Assembly (NCBI GenBank): GCA_021399445.1
Contig: JAJTUQ010000004.1
Span: forward strand, 4,216,001-4,280,000
Direction of reading: 5' to 3'
Length of the DNA: 64,000 nt
DNA from: Xylogone sp. PMI_703
Taxonomy: Eukaryota; Ascomycota; Leotiomycetes
Shown: piece by piece, positions 21,972 through 34,104 of the stretch
How positions within the stretch are numbered: the first letter of the stretch is position 1
Layout: every line of letters starts with the position of its first letter
Translations under genes and position numbers: made by a program
The notes under the pieces: model-generated
Seen by the model: only the letters and a program-made list of their open reading frames with translations
What the model was told of the DNA's origin: nothing
The model's database searches: none

Positions 21972-23899
21972 TCACCAATTATTCCAAACAAACGGAGATA
22001 TAACAGTCCTCATAACAGCCCAGTGACCAAGTGCGCTTTCCTCCTGCCAATTCTTGAACTTCTCCGTCTCATTCCTATAAAGCACATGGGCGTATTCCTC
22101 CCCCGCCAAATCATCCTCCTCGAGCTCCAGCGTCGGCTTCAGGAAATTCCTCCTCGCCATGCTCCCGAGGAAGTCCTTCTCCGTGGATTCCCTGAACACG
22201 ACGTCCCAGCCGGAATTCGTACAGAAGATCACCACGTTGGTGAAGTCCTTGTTCTCGGCTGCGATGACTTCGGCGGATGGGCGGGCGGATTCGCGGAATA
22301 GCCGGCATGATGGGAAGATGGCCTTTATGGTGTGGATTGTTATTTGCGCTGGGGGGAGGAGGAGGTCGCCTGCGTAGTTCTGTGTTGTCAGAAAAAAGAG
22401 TGTGTTAGTCAGGTTGAACAATAACTATCATACTAGAGTGAGGGGGAGATAATATATGGAAAGAATGGTAACGATGCGTTAGGGAGGGGGAACTGACAAT
22501 AGCGATTACGCCCTGAGGGGTAAGCATGGCTTTTAGGTCTTGTAAAAACTCGAACGTAAACAGATCAACCGGTTCAGCACCCCCGGTGAACACATCATGT
22601 ATGATGTAGTTGAATTTCCGGCTCGTCTGAGCTGTTTCCGATGCATACGTTACGGCATCTTCTATCACTGCCGTATGCTTGGGTGGTAAATCAAAGTACT
22701 TGGTAGCAAACTCGTGGACAACCGGATCGATCTCCACGATGGTCGTATTGATCCCGTGGGCTATTAGTGCGGAGGGTGTGGTACCAACTCCGAGACCACT
22801 GTAAAACTAGTTAGAATATCTCCCATGAACGGCCATTGCCTGAGGGGTGTTCCTACATAACTAAAGCCTGAGCCTCCGCGTCTGGAACCTTGACTGGCGT
22901 TTGGATCAGCCTGACAGCTTCCAGCATAGCAAAAATCGCATAGACTGGTTCTTTCACTATACTAATGGAAGCCGCAGCCCATTCTCCTCCTAGTAAACTG
23001 TGATCGCATCTCAGGAGTCGGAACTTATTAACAGGAGAGTCAAGTACTGAAATATAACCCGTGATTGACTCCCGCCGGTCGAGGATCGACCAGCCGTAGC
23101 TTGCCATTGTTGCATTCAATGAGCTCGTAGGATATGGAAGTTGAAGATGAGTATTCAAAAACACAGTGTGAGCAATCGCTGGAATGATGAACAGCAGAAG
23201 CTTAGATGGTGCCAAGATGGGGTATAATCCCGCCAGCAGGATTTGAAGTCCCAGCCGTGTAAAGAGGACAGAAGAGCCAATATTGCTTTGAATAACCTTA
23301 TTGGAAACATACTCTGCAGTCTTGTAAAACGCAAAAGAGCCAACTCCTGGCGCCGCATCGGATAGCCACTTCCAGCGAAGGTTGACTTCCAGACCTTCCA
23401 TAACAGTAGCGGTACAAGCAACACTCAGAACGAGCAGTGGATAGAAAGTGAAAACCTCTGTAATAACCGGTCCATATCGTGCTCCCAGTGTCCCACTGAG
23501 CTGAAACAGAAAGTACTGAACAAGAGGCATATAAGCCGCAATAAGCGGCAACAACTTCCGTGGTTTAACAGGTAGATTCCTCTGCAGGAACAAATTCGAC
23601 GACCACCCCACGAAGCACGCAGTCATGACGCCCCTGGAATGGTAAATTGACGCTGGAATTGATCCATAGACGGGGGACAGGACGAGTTGGGAGACATTGG
23701 AGTAGACTGCCGCGAGGGAGAGGAGAGCTGCAGATTGGAAGAGCACCTGGAGCTGCTCAACTGCCCATTTTGACCAGGTCTCTTCTTGGGCTTTGGCAGC
23801 TAGCGCCTGGAGCTCCTTTTCAAAATTCTCTTGGGTCAGGAGCGGATCATCGGCTTTGGGCTTTTTGGACTTCGAGGGGGATTTTGCTTGTCTGGCCAT
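21972..23899 (-). CDS. Membrane-anchored spermidine-synthase-fold protein, 3 exons, 583 aa
   Basis: An N-terminal membrane region is joined to a Rossmann-like polyamine-synthase/methyltransferase domain. Exons are 23899-22857, 22798-22498 and 22379-21972. Residues 1-30 are basic (KSPSKSKKPKADD), and hydrophobic helices follow over roughly 50-260 (for example LLLFIIPAIAHTVFL). The nucleotide-fold part has VIGLGVGTTPSAL (motif I, 347-359, split by intron 1), VEIDPVVHEFA (motif II, acidic end binding the ribose), an EDA motif and HDVFTGG at the active-site position. That combination occurs in the spermidine/spermine synthase superfamily, but true spermidine synthases are soluble and about 300 residues, so the reaction here is unknown. 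It is followed head to tail by the ABC transporter gene. The confident part is the fold and topology; substrate is open. Confidence 0.85.
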
Positions 23900-24374
23900 T
23901 TGATGTTGGTTATCTTAGACGAGGTGAGGCAGGCGGGCTCAGGATGAGCTTGAGAGATGGACGGTTATGAGATGAGAGCCCAAGGTTGGGATCAGGGATG
24001 GGGAAAAAGTTGGTGAAAAGGGTACTTATAAGGACTGAAATGATGATGCGAATACATCAACATGCGACTTGTTTCATACTTTTCTTTCGGAATTCTTTGA
24101 CCAAAGCGTGCGAGCCCGGATCTGTAAACGTTTCAACTCTACCAGTTATTGCCTGAATATCAGTTGCATTAACATTGAGCCTGAAACGCGAAAGCTTTCA
24201 ACAACTTCTCAGCACGTGACAGCACCCCCTACCACTATCCACATATGGACTTCACACGCTTTTGGATTGAATATAACATTGTATCCAGTCTATTATTTTA
24301 CAATATCTGTTCTAAATATAAAGACGCCATGTACACATTAACATATCCTCTTGACATCGTACGCCATTAACCCA
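23900..24374. other. Intergenic between ABC transporter 3' end and the synthase-fold gene
   Basis: This holds the promoter of the leftward synthase-fold gene and the 3' flank of the ABC transporter. It is AT-rich near 24240-24340. No open frame starting with ATG is convincing. Confidence 0.5.
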
Positions 24375-27300
24375 TTATCTACGATTAAAGTTGAGGTATC
24401 TGGACCCCACGAACAGAAGAATCAAGTTAGACACGATGAAAACAATGTAAATCCCCAGATCCCTCCAACGGTGCTCAAATTTCAATCCAAGTGGCTCGTA
24501 GAATTGATCGCCAACTGCGTAGGCGCAATATTCACAAACGCTGCTGGCATTGTTGACAATGTAGCCAATACCGCCGTTATTGAAGAAATTGGACATATAT
24601 TCTCCACATGTCTGTCCGGGGGGTGCATTGAAGACATTGAGTTCCGAGGAGGTACATTGGACGGCTCGTCCATGAAGTTCGGTCACAACCATGCCACCAA
24701 TTAAACGGGTGAATGGGTCTAGCTGGTAAAGCCAGGCTCGCCAGAATCTTGGAATCTGTGGCTTGGGAATTGTGACACCACAGAAGAGGGCAAAAGTAAT
24801 GATTATAAAAGGGTTCATCAAAGAAGAGATCACTAATATAACATGTTAGTCACGTATAAACATAGGTGTAAAAGGGGTAAAAGGAAATCTTACTAGGATC
24901 GGGTGTCAGTGCTGCAACCATCTGACCCAAAGTAACAGAGAACAGTTCTGTGATGAGAACCATAAAGAACTGATAACCTGCTCGGCTTGAGGCGGACTGG
25001 AAACCTGGCATATAGTACAACGGCAAGAAAAATCCAACAGCACACAAAATGCTGTATGGCATCTCTGCAACAACGAGCGATGATGCGAATGCAAATTGTC
25101 CGTACATCTTACTAGATGATTCCCTGTAGAAGATCATTCTAGCAATTGCATACTTGGGTTCGACTTGGGCGAGAATCAAAGCTGGCAGAACGGTGACCTG
25201 GAAGACGACGAATACACGGTACTGAAGTGATGATCGAGAGTTGTCAAGATTGAGATAAGTAAGACCGGTAAGCAATGCAATAATAACGTGATTGAACAAT
25301 CTCGTGAAACCATAATTGGGGGAGCGCCAGAAGGCCAAATTGGTTCTCTTCTGGACGATCTTCAGTTGATGCAGCAGTGGAGAAGCATATTCTCTCTCAT
25401 CCATCTTGGCGGTGCTCGTATCAGCCATGCGCTCGGCCTTCATTTGGGATATACGATCTTTGATGTTTGCGAGTTCCGGAGATTCGGCCCAGAGATCACC
25501 CCAGTCACGGTCTCCTACCCTAGGAGCTTGACCAGCACCTATAGCATCGAGCATATATTCAGCAGGGTTAGCATCTGGCGGACAATCTGCACCATGGCGG
25601 TGCAAGTAATCTCGAAGGGTAACAGCATCTTTTCCGATATCGCCAAAATAAACACATTGTCCACCTCTTTGCAGTAGTAGTAATCGGTCGAAGCTTTCAA
25701 ACAGTGCTGCATTTGGTTGATGGATAGTGCAGAGAATAGCTTGTCCAGCAGCTGCCAATTTCTTCAAGAATCGTACAATGTTGAAAGCAGATTGTGAGTC
25801 CAGACCAGATGTGGGTTCGTCGAGGAAAAGAAGCAATTCAGGCTTTGCGGCAAGTTCTACACCAATTGTCACTCTCTTGCGCTGTTCAACTGCCAGTCCA
25901 TGCTCAGGATCACCAATAATAGCATCAGCCATATCTTCCATCTCAAGCAAGCTGATAATCTCCTCGACATAGGCATATTTTTCAGACTGTGGGACTTCAT
26001 ATGGTTGACGAAGGTCAGCAGAAAACCTTAGGGCTTCTCGAACGGTTTGCGTCGGCTCGTGAACATCAAGTTGCTCGGCGTAAGAAGTTCCTCGTTGGAA
26101 AGACGTTCCTGGCTTTACTCCGTCTACAAGAATATCACCAGTAATGACACCGATATTTTTTCTAGCAGCCAGAACATCTAAAAGCGTCGTCTTACCGGCA
26201 CCACTTGCTCCCATCAATGCAGTAAGCTCACCAGGTCTAACGTAGCCAAAGACGTTGTTGAGGAGACGAAGTTGCCCTGCTGGGGTTGGAACATCATAAT
26301 TCAAGCCCTCCCACGTCAAAACCGCCTTAGAGGTAATATTGAGATCGGAACCCTCTGCCTCGGACTTCGTGCTACGACGTAGATCTCTCTTCCGAATAAG
26401 CTCCTGGTTTAGCTGTTCTCGATCCTTGTTTGGCTTCTGGAAGACCTTTGCAGTGTTACCGCCAGCTCCATATATTATGGTTTCACCAAGAGTTGCATTT
26501 GTGAACAGGAATGCAGCAATGAGAGCAATAATGATTCCAAAGTTTCGCCAGAGATCACTGGGAGCGTAATCAAAACCTTTCTCGATATATGCCGAACCGG
26601 ACACAATGTTGGTTCCAGCTACACTACCAGCAAGGGTGCAGACCTGATGATTGATATTGTCATATCCAGGGCCAGATGGGATCAACGACTCGCCTGTGCA
26701 AGTTAAATTGAGTCGTTTAAACTCGTTCTCCATGAGTGACGAAAAGCCCAAACCTAGAGCATTGATCCAATAAATCCACCTGAGCCATTTCTTCTCAGAC
26801 TGATATTGAATGATATAACCGCTGGTAAGAACGAAGAAAGTGATGATAGTGGCGGCAAACTTGATTGCATAGTCGAAATCTGGGCACAGACAACCCATTG
26901 TCCTGAAGAACAAAGTCATACACAGATAGCCACTAATAATAAGGAGGTAGAAAGTAAAGAACGCCCCAGCATCGAGAACAAGCCCACACATGAAGTATAC
27001 CATGATCGAGAATATCAGAATCTGGGTCGCGGCAAAAGCAGTATCTACAATGATCTGAGCGATCCAAAGTGCCGATGGCCGATGAAATGTGTACGCCTTG
27101 TGCTTATTAACGATAGGCCGGCCAAGCATAGTACTTGCAAGTTCCGAAAATGCTTGGAAGGCATTAAATAAGAGACTGATGAAGAGAAGACCGCCACGAG
27201 TGAAAGCACCAGCAGAAGTTTTTGGCTGCTTGTACCATACAGTACCCAGAACGATAGCAACGACGATGGAGGTAATCCAGCTGACGGTCAGAGAGAACTT

Positions 27301-28875
27301 GTCTTGCCATTTGATCAGGAACTGTCTCTTCATTAGGGCCCAAATCTGCAGGTAGTATGGAATAGAATAGACAGATTTCTTGGAAGCTCCTTTGCGTTTG
27401 CCCTCATGGACAGCTACCTGGAAATCCTCAAAAGTCTTCCTGTCGGCCTCAATGCTCTGTCGGTATGCAGCCATCTCCTCTTCAAGCTGCCTTGCAAATT
27501 TTGATTCATTGAAAGCTTTTTCGAGAGTATCTGGGCTGTGTGGTGCATTCTCAGCAGACCGACCAGTTGCATACTCCCGTTCGAACTCGTCAGTACATCC
27601 AGTCAGGTAATCTGGTGTAGTCTGACGAGGCTTCTCCTTGAACCCTAAGCCTTCGAAGTAAGCTCTGGCCTCGCTCGCAGGCCCAAAGAAAACTTGCTTT
27701 CCAGAGTCAATAACCATGACCTTATCGAATTGTTTGTAAATGTTCTCACTAGCTTGGTATAGGGAGACGAAGGTAGTGGTCTTGTAGATGTTGGTCATAA
27801 TTCGTAAAGATTTGGCGTAATCCAGAGCAGTAGATGCATCTAATCCTCGAGTAGAATTATCCCAGGCGCAAACTGTGGCCGAGGTCACCATCATTTCCGC
27901 GATGGAAACACGCTTTCTCTCTCCACCAGAAACTCCTCTTACGAATGGATTTCCAACAATCGTGTTCTTTGTGTGTTCGATGTTAAACATTCGCAGTAAA
28001 CTTGTGATAATCATTTCTTTAAACTGAGCCTTCGAGATTCCGTGGGGCCGTTTGCCTGGAGTTTTAGTATCCAAAGCAAAGCCCAATGTTTGGCCGACCG
28101 TTAATGTAGGATGGTGAACATCATCCTCCTGGTTGTAAACGGCTTCTCCTCGATACAATTTCGAAAATGTCTGCGCGTCAAATGGCCCGTATCGGACGTC
28201 ACCCTGAACATTGGTGTATCCATATCGTTGGTTGGCAATAACTTTGAGGAAGGTTGTACAACCTGACCCAGGTCTTCCCAGCACAAGAACCATCTCACCG
28301 GGTTTTGCAACACCGCGGAAATCCTTGAGAATATCAACCTCCCTGCCCTTAGAACCAAACCCAAAAAGGTGCATCGCAGTCTCATAGACATTGAAAAAAC
28401 TGACGAAGGCATCTGGAAATGTCTTCACGAAGTTAGTGACTCCACCGACGCCAGATACTGTCAGTCCCTCCCAGGCAACTCCAATGTGTTTTGATTTAAT
28501 GCCTGATTCTTCCTCCGCGGCTCGACGCCCGCGTAGGGTGCCCTCCAGGTCAAACTGCTCATCCGACTCATCAGAAATTGCTTGCTCAATGTCTTTCTCG
28601 TCCTGAATACCCTTCTGCTTCGATTGCCTTGATTGCGTACGAGAAAGCTGGCGACTAGCCTGGGATATTCCCGACAGAGTTCGCTGGAGTTCTTTGAATT
28701 CTTCCTCTGCAGCCCTCACATCCACGCCAGCAGTGCTCCTTGAGAAGCCATTGGGATTTGAACTTCGTGCCTGCTCACGCTGTGCCTCTGGGTCGGCGGC
28801 TGTGTCAATTGAATCACGGTTTGTCGTTGTGCTAGGAGGATCCTCCTCCCAAGCCTTGGGATGTTCCTTCTCCAT
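24375..28875 (-). CDS. PDR-type (ABCG) full-length multidrug ABC transporter, 2 exons, 1479 aa
   Basis: ATP-driven efflux pump of the plasma membrane, in the fungal pleiotropic drug resistance family that exports azoles, plant defence compounds and other hydrophobic toxins. Exons are 28875-24894 and 24832-24375. The order is NBD1-TMD1-NBD2-TMD2. NBD1 has the fungal degenerate Walker A GRPGSGCTT (200-208), signature VSGGERKRVS and Walker B ending in WDNSTRGLD. NBD2 has an intact Walker A GASGAGKTT (889-897), a degenerate signature VEQRKRVT and LLFLDEPTSGLD. Each membrane domain has about six helices, and PKPQIPRFWRAW is typical of the last extracellular region of PDR pumps. The single intron near the 3' end is conserved in many relatives. 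The N-terminal 110 residues are charged and resemble AtrB/BcAtrB-like pumps, but a specific orthologue cannot be assigned from reading alone. Confidence 0.95.
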
Positions 28876-31800
28876 TTTCTTTTCTCGAAGAGGAATCCTC
28901 GTCTTACAATCTACTGTACACAGCGTCCAGTCACCCCGTCAGTCGGCTAGCCCAGCCGTAAGAAGGTATTACGGGTACTAGGAGCTATATAACACAGCAG
29001 ACACCCAGGAAGAACAATCAACAAGGAAGAAAAGGGGGCTACGGTTCGATCCGAAGGAAAAGAAGAAGTACACTATCATTATTTCACATGGGGAATATTT
29101 CAGATCGGACCCATCACTAGTTATATCCGCACTTAACTCCACGGGGACAAGAGGCTAATAGCTGTGCATCTGGTGGGGCAATGGCGGCGTCCAGTCGGAC
29201 GGGGGCTGATAGAGTGCTGCCAGACACCACACCGCAGAATAGCTCGCTCGCAATTCTGGGAACCGTTCAGATGCGCTCGATGCGGTATTGAATACCAAGA
29301 AATGCTGAGCCGAAGATTCCCCACTGGATATTTCCCAGGAGCGAAAGACGGACTTATGCATAAGTGGCCCCTGGGGTCTGGTTGGGGCCGGGGATGAGGT
29401 CAAGGAGCAGCCTCTTCCATGCCGGATGACTCAGGTCGCCCCAGGTTTGGATAAAGATGAGTGGACGTACGACCTGTCCGTTCAGGCCCTGACAAATATT
29501 GCCTAACAATTCCTCGTTCGATTATCACGACGTGTTGCATGCTTACACAGGATCGCACAAGGGACCCATATCGCCGCGGAGGAAGTGGACAGCACCAAGT
29601 ATATCAGCCCTGCTTCGATCTTCCCACAATATCCAACACGGTATTCCGTAAATCTAAGTTAGACATGAGCCTTGCTGAGCATCGACCAATTCAAGCGTCT
29701 GCTCGAATCTAAGATTTCTGTTGAGCACTAGCATCTTGATATTTACCGGAAAGGGTAAAATTAAGGTCCGGCTTTGAAATCAAGACCTTGTACTCCGTGA
29801 ACTCGGTACGGGGACCCGTTCATCGCTTGCCGCATACCAATGGTGTTCCTAGACCTCCAAATTCCCACTTCACTTACGTTGTCTCAATGCAAGGCTGTGA
29901 CAAAAAGACGTGCATTCAGGCCTCGGATGTCGGGATGTTTTGATCAATAGATTCATTTCTATTTATCTTCCATCGCAGCTACATTCTTTCCTCATGATCT
30001 CCATGCGTTACTTCCTACATTCTGTGGAGGTATTCCATAGGTCCACCAACTCCGTACTCCGTCTCCGAGTAACCACACTCCGGAATCAGTAGCTGTGGCA
30101 TGGTTTAGAGATCCGAATAGTGACGTGAGACGAAAATCCATTCAAATCCAGCGTACACAACAGTGAATATGACGGCATAAAATTAAACAAACAAGTGTAG
30201 ATGGATAACTTTTCAGCTAGTCCGCTCGCCGTTCATAGCTGGTTTGAGACTTGAAACTAGGAAAACTCACGGTAGTTCAACCACACCAATCCTTACTCCA
30301 ATAAGAACTGTTGCGAGTTTTCGTCATTAAATACGGAGTAAAATTTGGAGGCTCAAATGGGATTGCTCTTAACTTCTGGATATTCCCTAGGCTCCTCCAT
30401 ATGTGATGGTGCATCTCTTCTGGCCTCGGTGTAGTGCGTATTTACCGAGTACCGTAGTTGCATGCTTGGCAAGCCTCATTCACTCAAATTCAGACTACTG
30501 GCTGCCTCGTTGCAATGCTTCTCTCGAGATAATATCCTATTCGAATCTTAGTCTCGATCAAATCAAACTCAAACTTCGTAACCAAGCGCCACACAATTTT
30601 ACTACGCGGCCTCGGTATCAGGCCTTCCGTGCCTACGACACATTGCTGCGAAAAAATTGATGCTATAATCATATTATAATACACCACAGAACGCCTGTGG
30701 GGACAGACTGAAGGACTTTCAACGATTAGCTGCAGCTTCTGTTGGAAATTTTCCCGGTAAGTTTCATGTAAGATAGAGGCGCGGGGTATCTTACATTCCT
30801 CGAAAGAGAAGTTCGTACGGAGATGCTGTAATCATTCATGACTCCGTATTTCCGTCTCACGGATGAACACTGACATGCACTATCTACGGACCCAGATGAG
30901 ATATGGCTTATCAGATTCAAACCTCAGGCTTTTATTACTTTACATAATACAGTACCTGAGCAGTCTGGTAAGCTAGCGCCAATGTCAGGTCAGTTAGGAG
31001 TACTTATTAACGTCTCCACCACATTGACCGCACCAGAACTATTCCTAATTCCGCAGAAAGAAAGATAGCCGTCTTTTGCATTCTGATTATCCAGGATCTG
31101 ATAAATTAACTAATCAAAGGAACTTACAGCCCATTGATAAGCACACAGTGCCCACGAATAGAATAACTAGCAGTACTGTCTACACCGCAAAGCATACTCT
31201 ATACTTCGTACAGCGCGCAATAAACCACCTGTCTGTGCTCTATTGCCCCAAGGGGCATTTATCCATAGTATTCCACGAAAGTGCACAGACAAAAAAGTGC
31301 GGTTTAATACGGCCTGTACGAAAGTAAACCTTCCCTTATCACGACCATCACACAGAAGTCTCAATCCAAATTTTAACCTGACGGCAATCCAACCCCTTAT
31401 TACAACCCCTCCAGCCTTCCAATAGCCTCCAGTCTCCACTCAATCTTCTACCGGTACTGTAGGGGAAAAAAGCCAAATCTCCACCCATCCCCTACCTCCC
31501 TATTTTCCAGAAGTAAGAACAGAAAAGAAAAAGAAAAAGAAAAATCGCAAGTAAAAAAAGGGGCAAACCCTCCCAAATACTGTAGAAAAACCAAGCTATT
31601 GAAAACTACCACGGAGGAGTACCGTACCAGTATCGAAGGTCCCCAGCCCTCCAACCCCCTTCCCCCCTGAAAAAGTGACGGAAGACCGCTTGTTTGCTGG
31701 CCCTCGTCTCGCTCGCTCAGGCCCGTTCCGCGCGTTTGCCGGATGTCCGCATTCAGCCAATGAAATCACATTCCCCTTTCACGCGAGGGCCATTTCCTGG

Positions 31801-32751
31801 TCCCTTGCTCGGTGCAGTTACTTCGAAAAAAGGAATTGTTCTAGAGAATGAATGGGTCTAGAAAAAAAAATTTTGGTGAGTACGAACGCAGGGTAGTATT
31901 GACATTTTGCAAAGCTCTCTTTGACTTTTGTTGAGGAAGGGCTTATTGGCTAGCTGGTTGATGGATAAGATATGGTAGGAAAATGGCTGGACGAAAGGAG
32001 AGGTATTTTCTTTGAGCCCTCCGCGGAGGCGGGGACAAGATCTTCTGCTGTAGTCTACTGTACTGTGATTATTGTCTCCGTCCAGGTGATGTTGTGCCTG
32101 TATGCAAAGCTTACCCCAGCACCGGTACCGGTATGCGATATGCAGTAAACCCCGCATAAGTGGGCAAGGGCGGCATCATCAGAGTAAGGATAAAGATTTT
32201 TTTTACAAGTGGGATGATCACTTGATAGCCCGTGAATGAATGTCAGTTTGTAGCGGTGCAATATCATTAACATTATACAAATTCTATGGAGATGGTATTC
32301 TCGGTAGGTTATCATAGAATTCTTGCTTCATTCTCGGATAGATGATCTTCAGCGCCAGGCTCAAATGCAGATGCGACTGGCGCATATCCTTCTTCCTTTC
32401 CATGACCATCCAACAAAGGAAAAAAAAATATCAACGCCACTAGTTGTGAGCGCATGCGTGTGCAAACAGATCCGCTGCCCTTCTTGTCTCCATATGAAAA
32501 CAGAGGTATCAAATAAAAAAGCTTCAAGATTAAATATCAAGTAATCTCCCAATAGAAAAACTCCATCCTTTGTATGGGGGTATCAAATGCAAAATGATGC
32601 AATCGCTAAACTCCAGGCTGCTCATGTCGATCTTCTCTTTTGACTCTTATCATGTCTTCGTTCGTACTGGCTGCTCCGCTGGGCACCATTTACGATCATC
32701 GCTCCATGTGTGGCTGTTCTCCTAACCAGAGAAGTAATTGCCGCTGCGATC
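28876..32751. other. Long intergenic region upstream of the ABC transporter
   Basis: Nearly 3.9 kb without a supportable gene. It includes the transporter promoter at its left end. Repeated ACGGAGTA/TACTCCGT-like words occur at 30050-30066 (CTCCGTACTCCGTCTCCG), 30331-30340, 30814-30821, 30841-30849 and 31611-31630. An A/G-rich stretch lies at 31520-31560. Short open frames do not resemble proteins, and no transposon ends were seen. Confidence 0.5.
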
Positions 32752-34104
32752 TCAAATCCTCTTCCGCCCAAAGCTAGAGGACCACTTCCTCGATTTACTT
32801 GGCTTCTCTTGCTTCCCTGTGCCCGTAAGCGCGCAGTCCTCAATCTCCAGCCCTTTCTCATCAGGTAAGGCCAGTCGATAGCGCCTCACACTTCCTGCAT
32901 CACTGTCATCGTCGTCACCCTCCTCGTGGAATCTGGGCCGTCTCTTTTCCTCTGGCAAGAAGCAATCAGGTATTAATCTGATAATAAACCCTCGTACACC
33001 ACGTGACGCCGCATCGATGGCTTCATATTCAAGGCGGCGCGTGCTATCACTTGTCCAGTAGTGAACTGTAGCTGGAGGTGGAGGTGGAGGCGGTACCGGC
33101 TCAGGCTCAGGCTCTGGTTCAACCGGGGCAGGAAAGATAAAAGATGAGCTTGGATTGCTGGGAGAAGAAGGTCCAGAAGGAGGCGTAATTAAGCTTGCAA
33201 ACTGAAAGATCTGGTACTGTTGTTGCTGTTGTTGAGGAATCGAGGCTCCAGATGCTGGGCAGGGAGAGAACGATGCCATACGTTTTGCAAAAGATGAATG
33301 ACGAGAGGCTGATGGTCGATGTGAAGAACGGGACGACCATTTTGACGAGCCCGTCTGTTTTGAAGAATGATGTCGACGGCTTGATGAAGTAGTGCTTGAC
33401 GACGAACGGCTGCCGTCCTTTGAAGTCCTGGTGGATTCGCAATCGTCGAAGCCAGAATCTTGTCTGCTCATCTCTACTTGACGCACAGTGATATTGCCGG
33501 GGGGTGAGATCTGTCTGGTGATTGAGGGTTCAAGTTCGATAGATGGGTGTTTAGCATGTGCAGTATTTGCTGTGTAGAAGGTCGCAGCATCAGAGTTCAC
33601 GCTCGACAGACTCTTGTTGTGCCAGGTCGTTTGTATAGGAGCGAGTTGCTTTGGGTTGTTGAGAATCATAGTGCGTTCACTACCAGTAGCGCTAAGGGAG
33701 TTGGTGAACCAAGGTTTATAGTTTAAAGCGTCGTTATCGAAAGTATCTCCCACATTATAGCCCCCTCGAATATATACCGTCGAGTTGGAATATCGCAACT
33801 CAACAAGTTTTCCACGACCTGCCTGAGGATATGGCGATTGGCGTCTAGGACTGGGCGGGCTATCCCCATATATGGATCCCAGGACAGCGGGATTCCAACC
33901 ACAAGATGGGGTAGAGTTTGCAGTTGAGAGTATGCGCCAAGACGGAAGAGGGGCCGACCTCTGAGATGCAGCGTTAAAATTTGCCAAGATGTCACCGACT
34001 CTTTCTTTTGCTCCTGGTCAAGTGGTGGTCGCTCGAGGAATTATTGAATCTGCCCCTGTATCGGAGCGGAGATCGGGCCCACTACCAGCGGTTACAAGTA
34101 CCAT
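32752..34104 (-). CDS. Low-complexity Ser/Pro-rich protein, probably 2 exons, about 426 aa
   Basis: Not a family I recognise. The main open stretch (34013 or 33987 down to 32752) is rich in Ser, Arg and Pro, with a run of six Gln, an EPEPEPEP stretch, eight prolines, an acidic DDDDSDAG patch and a basic C-terminus (SRKWSSSFGRKRI). The most ordered part is near YWTSDSTRRLEYEAIDAASRGVRGFIIRLIPDCFLP, which looks like a small conserved domain. No ATG opens the frame: a TGA at 34020-34018 precedes it and the first codons read TTG. An exon 34104-34086 starting at ATG, joined to 34013 through a 72-base GT-AG intron, restores the frame and removes the TGA. That splice is my inference, and its branch point is weak. 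Expression is probably nuclear or cytoplasmic; no signal peptide is seen. Confidence 0.6.

Noticed and set aside
29043..29054. GGTTCGATCC as a tRNA B box
   Set aside because: No A box or acceptor-stem pairing at the right distance on either strand.
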